Of a stretch of DNA of 64,000 nucleotides, positions 56,070-64,000 are shown in pieces. Under the pieces are notes generated by a model. It was not told the DNA's origin, did not search any database, and worked only from the letters and a program-made list of their open reading frames with translations. The stretch's first letter is position 1, and each line of letters begins with the position of its first letter. The stretch comes from Ophiodon elongatus (taxonomy: Eukaryota > Chordata > Actinopteri > Perciformes > Hexagrammidae), in NCBI GenBank assembly GCA_016806645.1, contig JACSYO010001006.1:392001-456000 (forward strand), given 5' to 3'. A program made the translations under genes and the position numbers.

Positions 56070-56900
56070 TGCTGGAATAATTTCGGACCATGATAGAGTA
56101 TGTGAAAAATAATTCACAGTATATATAGTAAGTCGAAAAAAGTCAACAAAAATTCATCGTTTTGTATGTGAAAAAAAAGAAGTATTTTTTATAGTATGAG
56201 GAAGTAAGTTTTAAAAAAAGCAACCGTAAAATATATGGAAAAAGTAAAAAAAAAGTCATAGTATACTATGTTGAAAAAAGTAATAGCACAGTATGATACA
56301 GAATGTCCATGAAAGGCATGCACAAGGAAAATGCAGCTGAAGCTCATTTGTAACGTTGACATGAAAAACACGACAAACAAAACAAAACAAAAACTGTAAT
56401 CCATTCCTGTAGTTCATTCTTTTATTTACATCAGGAGGAATGTAAACAGCAGCAACTAAACCAATTATCTGGACAGATAATATGTCTGGCATCTTAACAT
56501 AAGAATATTGACATCAAGGAAACATTGTCCATCAACTTTGACTATGTTGGAGCACCATGCATAGTTGATGCCTGAAGTCTTATTTCATCCTTATTATATT
56601 TCTGCCACCGTTCATCAGACCAAGAGTATGAAGTAAAATATGTCACAGTATAGTAAGATATAAATAGAAAATAAGTCATATGTTTAAAAATGTAAAAAGA
56701 AAAGTCATAAAATTGAATGTCGAAAAAGTAATTTCATACAGTGTCAAAAAAAGTAAAAAGAAAGTCATAGTATAGTCTGTCGATAAAAGTAAAACTAGTC
56801 ATAATATAGTATGTTGAAGAAAGTCAACAAAAAGTTGTAAATTATAGTATGTCGAAAAAAGTAAAAAGAAAGTCACAGTAAGGTATGGCGAAGAAAGTCA
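56070..56900. repeat. Degenerate tandem array of about 35-bp AT-rich units
   Basis: Units resembling TATAGTATGTCGAAAAAAGT followed by AAAAAGAAAGTCA recur many times with variable spacing, densest at 56640-56900. The array is interrupted by unrelated sequence at about 56290-56640. Confidence 0.75.
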
Positions 56901-56974
56901 TAGCGGATGTTGGGATGGTGTTTGTACCACATTCAATTTGTATTTATTTATTTATTTATTAGACTTCTTATACT

Positions 56975-57047
56975 ATAAGTTGTAACAAATTACAAAGAGA
57001 ATGAATAGAGGGTATGGAAAAGAGAATAACTTAAAAACTAATATCCA
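56975..57047 (-). repeat. Inverted repeat, left arm
   Basis: The reverse complement of this segment matches 59122-59201 nearly base for base, sharing TTAAGTTATTCTCTTTTCC and ATACCCTC. The right copy has a few extra bases near its middle. Confidence 0.85.
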
Positions 57048-58550
57048 GTACCTGTGAAAGTGGTAACGGTATTATATTGGAGCTTGGAGTGTTTAGTTTA
57101 AACATTGTAAGAGGAGATACATTTTGAAATCTTAAGCCCTGTATGGTTTAGTGGAGTTAAAATAGAATTTTTGATATATCTTCAAAAGCATACAAGCGAT
57201 TAAAACAGTTTATTTTTGCATACTTATGTACACATTAAGATGACAAAGAAATATTTTACTCCTCACTTTATTGTTGTCTTGTGGTTGTTGTTGTTACTTT
57301 ATTGTTTTTGCACAAATCATCGTGGTGTCCTGAACTGTGCAACATACCATCATAGATTACCTCAAGCAAAAGTAACGTTCTTTTAGAAATGTGTCTGGGA
57401 AATTTCCACCTCTGACAACTTTATCTTTAAAAGCCTCTAGTTTTATAATGAATACACATTTCTATGTTCATATTGCTTTGAGGTGTAGGGCAGATATGAA
57501 GCCACCATCAGGGCAAATTTGAGTATATAGATTAAAGCTTGCGACCGACTGGGCCTTCCAGGGTGCTTCCCAGTGCATGCTGGGTGATGCTCCGGCCTAT
57601 TGTAACCCCAAATAAGAACAAGCACGCACAAATAAAAGGAATGGATGCGTCTCCTATCGGCCTTTGTCTCTCAGCCTCCCGGTGACGATGTGATCAACGA
57701 TGCAGTAAGCCTTCATCTCCACTAGAGGGCAGAAGGACCCCACGTAATGTGCCTCGCAGCCACACTGAAGCCCAGTGACACGCTGCTGCGTGCGACCTCG
57801 TTCCACTTCACATCCCATCTGTTGGTGTACTCGCTCATGAACTCATGCAGCATTCAGACCACTGCTGAGCCCAGCGGCCCGCCGTCAGAACCTCAGTACC
57901 CCGCAATGCAGGAACCCGTTCAGGGAAAGTAGTTCTGGTGCTGCTGGAGTTTTACTGTCCTCTGCTGGGAAAGTGCTGTTACGTAAGGCCCAGATAATTG
58001 ACCATGTAATGAAGACATTAAAGGGAGCTATTCAAATGGACTGCAAGCTTCTGTCTCCCATCCAGCAGCCGGATTACGCTTTTTACAACCTCACACTGTA
58101 AACCGGTTACTGAGCCCGCGGTCACGTCCGTTCCACTGCTGCTTATGTAATAAAACGGCTGGGACAACATATAACCACACACACGGACACACAACGCACA
58201 CTCAGCAGGTTCCCCTGCTCACAGCCAAACGGTGACTGGCTGGTGGTGGATGAGGGCGGAAGGTGAATCCTCCCTTCATTTATTTTCACGTCATGCGGCG
58301 CCGAGATAACCGAGTGACACTTTCCAGAAGCAGTTTACCGGTCTTGATTGACTGTGCCTGAATATTTCATCGGTGCCATCAGTTGTTGTTTTTTTGTGTG
58401 CATAATGAGATCCCATGCTGACTGTGTGTTATGGAAATCAGTAGAATAGTAAATATCAGCAAAGATTACATAACGGCAGAGTGTTTTTCACATTAAACAT
58501 TTAACTCGGAGCTGAACATCATGTGCTTGATTACTGGAGGTATGAGGAGA

Positions 58551-58597
<47 letters not shown>

Positions 58598-59121
58598 ATG
58601 TGTACACAGGTCATGTACACAGTTAAAGGACATGCGCACGCGTGTACAGACGTCTGTAGTCAAAGGTATAAATACAGCTATTTATAGCTGGAACTACAAG
58701 TTAGACATGAGCAGCTAGTGTGTAAGTAGCATCTGTTAAAGTAGCCTAATGTGACACCACAGTCGACACCTTAAAACACAGTTTCCCCTAATGTCTACTT
58801 GAGAGGCCTTTAAGAACGAGTGTCTTTACATTCAGTGTGGAGTTAGAGTCAGGACGTGTTTGGCCTAGCTTACCGATGAAGACTGGAAGGAAGGGGAAAG
58901 AGCTAGCTTAGCTGTGTCCAAAGTGAAGACATACGACTTCCAGCACCTCTAAAGCTTACAAATTAAAATGTGAATAAATAGTTCACACACTTAACTCACT
59001 CCTTACATCACAAAGTGTCATTGTTACATTTTTGTTAATTTAAACTGAGAAGATAACTCAACAGCTAGCCATGCTAGCCTCCAATACTTGTTTATAGCTT
59101 ATAGTACTAGGTAATAGATAT

Positions 59122-59201
59122 TAGATATTAGTTTTTAAGTTATTCTCTTTTCCATACCCTCCATTCCATTCATTCTCTTTGTAATGTGTTACAACTTATA
59201 G
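59122..59201 (+). repeat. Inverted repeat, right arm
   Basis: Partner of 56975-57047 in the opposite orientation, containing TTTTTAAGTTATTCTCTTTT and TGTTACAACTTAT. Confidence 0.85.
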
Positions 59202-60883
59202 CAGAAATGTTCAAATGTTTTCAGGAAAAGAACGTTTTGGTTAATAATTGCTGTATGTGTACATTTAATAAACCAGATACAGCCTGTCAGTGAGAGAGCT
59301 TTAGGGTTTGGTTGGTGTAGTTTTGAACTTTAGAAAGAAGCAGCCTAGCGTTTAGCTCCTGCTTCATCTTTAGGCTAAGCTAGGCTAAGCTAGGCTAAGC
59401 TAGGTTTGACTCAACAGAGAGTCAAGTCCGTCCCTTTCCGGTGGCCCTAATAGGACGTAACTCTGGGAAAAATATGTATGGTAATCCAATGCAACGGCTA
59501 AAGACAAATAATATTTTGATCTCGTTTGAATTGTGCCATGAATTACACTGTCAATTTCAAAGATAATAATTTTTACCTGTAAAATGATCTTTCACATTGA
59601 CAAACATATGTGTAGTTCATGGCCCAATTCAATTGGGATAAAAAAAATATATTATATCTCTACGGTGCCTGTACCGTATATATTATTTTCTGACATAAGG
59701 TCCCACGATGGTCCACCGCCTCTCGATACTGAAGGCAGACATGAGATTGATTGTCTTTAATCAATCTGGGAAAGAAAGTAATCTTCACGCATACTCTCCA
59801 GCATATTGGAAATATGGAAAAGATAATCTTATTTTATACTGGGACAGTGTTGTATATTCTACCCTGATAGAAACATACATATCCGAGATTACATGTTTTT
59901 TTGTTTTATGGCTGAACCATGTCTTGTGCATTTTTTAATAGACATTTCCCGAAAATTCAGTTTAAGATAGAAAACTTTGATATTTAAAAAAAAGAGTAAA
60001 ATTTAGAATACATTTTGGTGCACAAGTTTGTAACAACTGACCCTACTTTGAATAAGTGAAGTTGCTGGAGGGTACCTAGGAGAATGTCTTTCTCTGTGGT
60101 TAAGTCCCTTGTTTGAATTATAAGACATTCAATCAGGTTCAATAAAACCAAGGCAATCTAAAAGAGACCAACTACAACTCTGAGGAGAGATCCGATGTTG
60201 TACCTGCAAAAACAAGTGTTCTTTTTCTCTTTTTGCACTTTTTTCCCTCAGACAAATGTATCCCTTAGATGAACATTTGGAGATTTCTGTCTTTCTTTAA
60301 TGATGAGTTTTCCATTTCATCACCTGAGAAGGTCTACCGGTTTGCTCGTTCTAAATGTGAGTAGTGAGTGTGCAGACGTGCGTGTTTGCGGGAGGAGGGT
60401 TCGCCCACCCCTTCGTCGTGTTTTATTTTTGGAACAGCACACGGGCTGGTCAGGAATAGAACAGCAGTCAAGTGGAATGGGTTGACGGCCTGGAAGGCCG
60501 GTCTCTTGTCTGACTCTCCTTCACTTCCCTGCGTCCCAGAATCTTCTCCAGACTGGGAGCGAGCTTGAGTTCCCTGAGTGTGTCTGGTCTAATCACTCAC
60601 ACGGGCTCCCAGAGCCACCGTGACCCGAATCCATCCCCTCTGCTTCCTTACGCAATCCCTTCATCAGAGAGAGAGAGACAGGGAAACAGAGGCTACTGTT
60701 CTAAATCTCCACTGCCCCGCTTCTGTTGCATGTATTATGCAATCTGCTTTAGAAGTTTAATCAGGGTGCTGGCAGAACAGAAAGGCACAGAGTGTGTGTG
60801 TGGTGTGTGGTGTGTGGTGTGTGGTGTGTGGTGTGTGTGTGTGTGGTGTGTGGTGTGTGGTGTGTGGTGTGTGTGTGTGTGTT

Positions 60884-60914
<31 letters not shown>

Positions 60915-62471
60915 TCGATACATGATCTATCAGGGCCGTTATACACTCTGCCATGTTACACACTCACCGTCACCGGCAGACAGACATCAGTGTAAACATC
61001 AGCGTCATGAGTGAGGAGCCTGATTTAGCTTCAGATTAGAGCAACATGGAGGGTACACTCCACAACAAACCATCTATTCTTGGTTTATATTAATTTTCTT
61101 TATTTAGCGGAGTTGATCCACCTTGATCCAAATCTGCGTGACATATTTTCTGATGTAAATTGGCATTAATTGTGTAAAGAAAAGGTTGCAGGAAACGAAA
61201 CTGATTGTTTACTTTGATTGATTTACCCAGGTACTGTGCCTGTACTGCTGAATTTTGAGGCACTTGTACTTACCATAGTAAAGTATTTACATTTTATGCT
61301 GCTAAATATTTCTACTTTATTCTTCTACATTTCAGAAAAATATTATACTCTTTTTCTGCAGTTCAATTTTTAAATATTCTATTTTCGCACACGTGCATTT
61401 ATTTTACCACTGTATTCTGCAGATAAAGATTGCACATGCAGTAAATATATGATCTAATAAGATGCACTGATCACTTTTGATTAGCTCATGAAATGTGATC
61501 CATATGGATGGTTCAAATGAGCTCGACCAGGTACGACATTTAAATGTTGCTCACGTGTTGGGGCAACAGTAACAATAAAACAACATTGTATTACTTCAAC
61601 TTAGTGATGAAATTATTATTAGACTGATCAGGGAATCAACTGACAGGAAATAAATAGCAATTTGATAATGAATTAATCGTCATTTAAAAGTCATTTATCA
61701 AGCAAAACGACCACATGTTAATGGTCCCTAGCTGGTCAACTCAAAGATTTTATCCCTCTCTGTTTTTCTCATTGTAAATGAAAAAGTACTGTTTCTCTGG
61801 GTTACATGGTGTTGATCAGACAAAACATATAATTTAGATATGTTATATTACCTAACTTTTTATATTGGAAAAATTATTTACAGGTTATCTATAATAAAAC
61901 CAATTGTAAGTTGTGGTTCTACTTTGGTGTCTCCGCTTGAAGCTAAATATACTGTAAACTGTCAAACTGTTAAAACAATGTTGACATTCGATTACCTCGT
62001 ACAGTTGATTGGTCAAACAGTTGCTGACCAGATGTAGCACAACATTAGCATTCATTCGAAGTCAAGTGTCCCTCTCCTTTTAGCTCTGTTTGGGTCTCCA
62101 CACGCTCTGAGAGAAATTTGGCTCTTTAGCCGCTAAATGCTCCACTATATTCGCTAACTAGTTGCTAACTGTGTGCGTTTGCCGCAGATTTTTATAGCGT
62201 TTGTAGCTCTCATGCCGCAGCGTTTCGTAAAAGCAAAACAAAACAACGAGCTAAAAGAGGCTAAAAGATCAGTAGAACTAAATTCTCTGTGGGTTTGTCA
62301 CTACAGAAGATACGATTTACAATGCAAAACATTTCATTCATTGTGGACATAAAAGTATTGATGAGTGCAGCTTCAAAGGAGCAATGTGAAGCATTTAAGG
62401 GTATCTTTTGGAAAAAAGTGGAATATAATATCGTTCAGTATTCTTTCCTTTGAGCTTTCGTTACCGTAGAT

Positions 62472-63523
62472 CATTGTCTCTCAAACTGTGGGGTGCGCCC
62501 CTCTAGTGGGGTGCAGTGGTATGACAGGTGGGGCGCAGGGGGAAATGCAGAATATTTTTATTTCAAGAACTTTATTGAGAACTTCACATATTACAAAAGT
62601 ACAAAGTACACGGACATAAAACTTGCTGTGTTCACACCAAAATACGAATATTCGCGCCGCTTTACTCTCGTGAGTTTACTCGCCGGACTATTTGTGGTTA
62701 TTTCGCTTCATCGCGCCAGACGCGCCGGAGAGGGGGCGTGGCTTATCTACGTAGAAATAGTTAATTTCCGCCATCTACCGTGGAATAAATAACCACTATT
62801 TCTGCTTTGTACGTGTTGTGGAAGTCCCACAAACGTGGGAACATCAAACGCCCTCGTGTCTGGGTTCATAACATCATCCGTAGCCGCTCACAGCTTCTCC
62901 ACCACTACCTCTGAGAGGTCGGCTGCTCTGCTGTTGCCTCTCTCCAAACAAAGATCTGAGCTCTACATGGAGCCTGGATTGAGAGAGGCCGTATCAAGTC
63001 TGACACCCCGTTTTAAAAAGATGTGTAGTGGAAAGCAGCTCACTGCTCCACTAATACTGAGACAACCTGATGGCTCACATATCTGACCTCATCTGGTTTG
63101 GTTTTGCACAGGTTGCACGTTATTGTTGTTTTGAAAAGATATGCAGTGTAAAACTCAGTAAAACTCTTTATTGTCAAATATTTGAACTTGTTTTGTTTAG
63201 TTTTTCACAGGTTGCACTTTATTGTTATTATCTTGAAAATATAATCAGTGCAAAACAGGTTAATTGCAGCCACAATAAGCTATGTTTTGCCAAATATTAG
63301 TTATTTTTTGGACAGATAGAACTTTATTTGCATTGTTCTAACAAAAAGTTAGTTAACAGAAAGTGATTGCAATTTTCTTTATCTATTAGTTGAAAAAGCA
63401 CAGATGGAGGAGTCACAAAATGTTGCTATTTCAATAAAAATTCAACATGGACCATTTTGTTACAATTCTGTTGGGGCGGTGGGGCATGAACATCTTTCTT
63501 CCTCTCAAAAAAGAGAACCAGTG
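62472..63523. mobile_element. Decayed hAT (Charlie-like) element
   Basis: The left end reads CATTGTCTCTCAAACTGTGG and the right end is the complement of CACTGGTTCTCTT, a degenerate match to hAT/Charlie-type termini as I remember them. The flanking 8-mers CCGTAGAT and CTTTAGAT agree at six of eight positions, as expected for an old 8-bp target duplication. The strand with the transposase-like remnant is plus. Confidence 0.6.
62967..63038 (+). pseudogene. Possible hAT transposase C-terminal remnant
   Basis: A short open stretch reads LYMEPGLREAVSSLTPRF and then KKMCSGKQ. It resembles the LR..LS.I.PR....C..KQ pattern at the C-terminus of ZBED5/SCAND3-type hAT transposases. There is no upstream DDE core in frame, so it is a fragment at best. 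The identification is from memory of the family. Confidence 0.35.
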
Positions 63524-64000
63524 CTTTAGATTGAGCCGTTTATATATCTACATACAGGGAGGGTCCTCTTCACGGAGCTGGTCGCCATGTTACAGTAGCC
63601 CAGAAGGGACAAACCAGACGATGGCTCTAGATAGGACCCATTGGGTTTTCGCGTTACCCACCATAGATCTCCTTGGCAGCTAACCACTAACATTTTGAAT
63701 GCACTTTTAGTCACAGTCGACACATTTTGACATCTAGTTCTCGCGGCATTACAAAATGAGAAAAACTCAACCAACTCAAACTATCTCGCTTACTGCTGGC
63801 ATATTTATTTACAATGTTTCTGTCATTCAGTACAATCTGGTGTAAATGGGTGTCTCTGCGAACAGAAGTTTTTACTAAACTTTAGTTAATTGTGTGACAA
63901 ATCGGCACAAACAGAAGAAAAAAAAAATCATCCTGTCTTAATCAGTGCGGCATTCATAATTGGAAAACGAAGTATGAGACATTTGTGTTTTATCAAAACA

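Larger units (their letters stand above)
50633..64000. other. Downstream region; no protein-coding gene recognised
   Basis: About 13 kb without a recognisable coding exon on either strand. It holds the hairpin, tandem arrays, inverted repeats and hAT remnant listed separately, (GT)21 at 58554-58596, and a GTGTG/GTGTGG tract with (GA)n at about 60792-60914. A degenerate array with GAGAATAAAGTC-like units lies at about 52295-52500, and three 10-bp AGGCTAAGCT units near 59373-59402. In human the next gene after WFIKKN2 is TOB1; no sign of it is seen here. Confidence 0.65.

Noticed and set aside
56070..56900. CRISPR-like or centromeric array
   Set aside because: Units are degenerate and spacing irregular, and the context is a vertebrate chromosome; a diverged minisatellite is enough to explain it.

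Overview
The window is nuclear DNA from a bony fish, probably a percomorph teleost. It is AT-rich and low in gene density, with split genes, GT-AG introns, long (GT)n tracts and several dispersed repeats that I recognise from teleost genomes. All recognisable protein-coding sequence is on the plus strand and belongs to two vertebrate genes.

Region 1 (1-12429): no gene recognised; hAT-like MITE, palindromes and dispersed repeats. The first coding exon of the next gene (about 10-16 codons in this family) should lie here or beyond the left edge, but I could not find it.

Region 2 (12430-42336, 3' UTR to about 43010): an intact ABCC-family transporter, called abcc3 (MRP3). Thirty constitutive coding positions (exons 2-31 in ABCC1/ABCC3 numbering) were placed to the base. 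Their lengths sum to 4596 nt, exactly 1532 codons including the stop, with matching phase at every junction. The order is TMD0 (exons 2-6), L0 linker (7-8), TMD1 (8-14), NBD1 (15-19), linker (19-21), TMD2 (22-26) and NBD2 (27-31).

The main discovery is inside this gene. Exon 23 exists as two intact, diverged, tandem versions, 23a (32366-32676) and 23b (34156-34469). Both encode the same part of TMD2 (TM13-TM15 plus a coupling helix), and both have strong splice sites and identical phases. Including both, or neither, shifts the frame, so exactly one can be used. This looks like a mutually exclusive exon pair that would swap part of the substrate pathway of a vertebrate drug/conjugate exporter. 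Each version is followed by two TGCATG (RBFOX-type) motifs, and a 53-bp tandem duplication lies just upstream of 23b.

Region 3 (43011-47240): intergenic, with simple repeats and repeat fragments.

Region 4 (47724-50610): two-exon wfikkn2, a secreted WAP-follistatin/Kazal-Ig-Kunitz-Kunitz-NTR protein of 579 residues that in mammals binds GDF8/GDF11. ABCC3 and WFIKKN2 are also close together on human chromosome 17q21, which supports the abcc3 call over abcc1.

Region 5 (50630-64000): no gene recognised; a 21-bp-arm perfect hairpin, degenerate tandem arrays, an inverted repeat pair about 2 kb apart and a decayed hAT element with a possible transposase C-terminal remnant.

The two genes are neighbours by synteny and share no obvious pathway. 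Repeat-family names are from memory and were not checked against a library.
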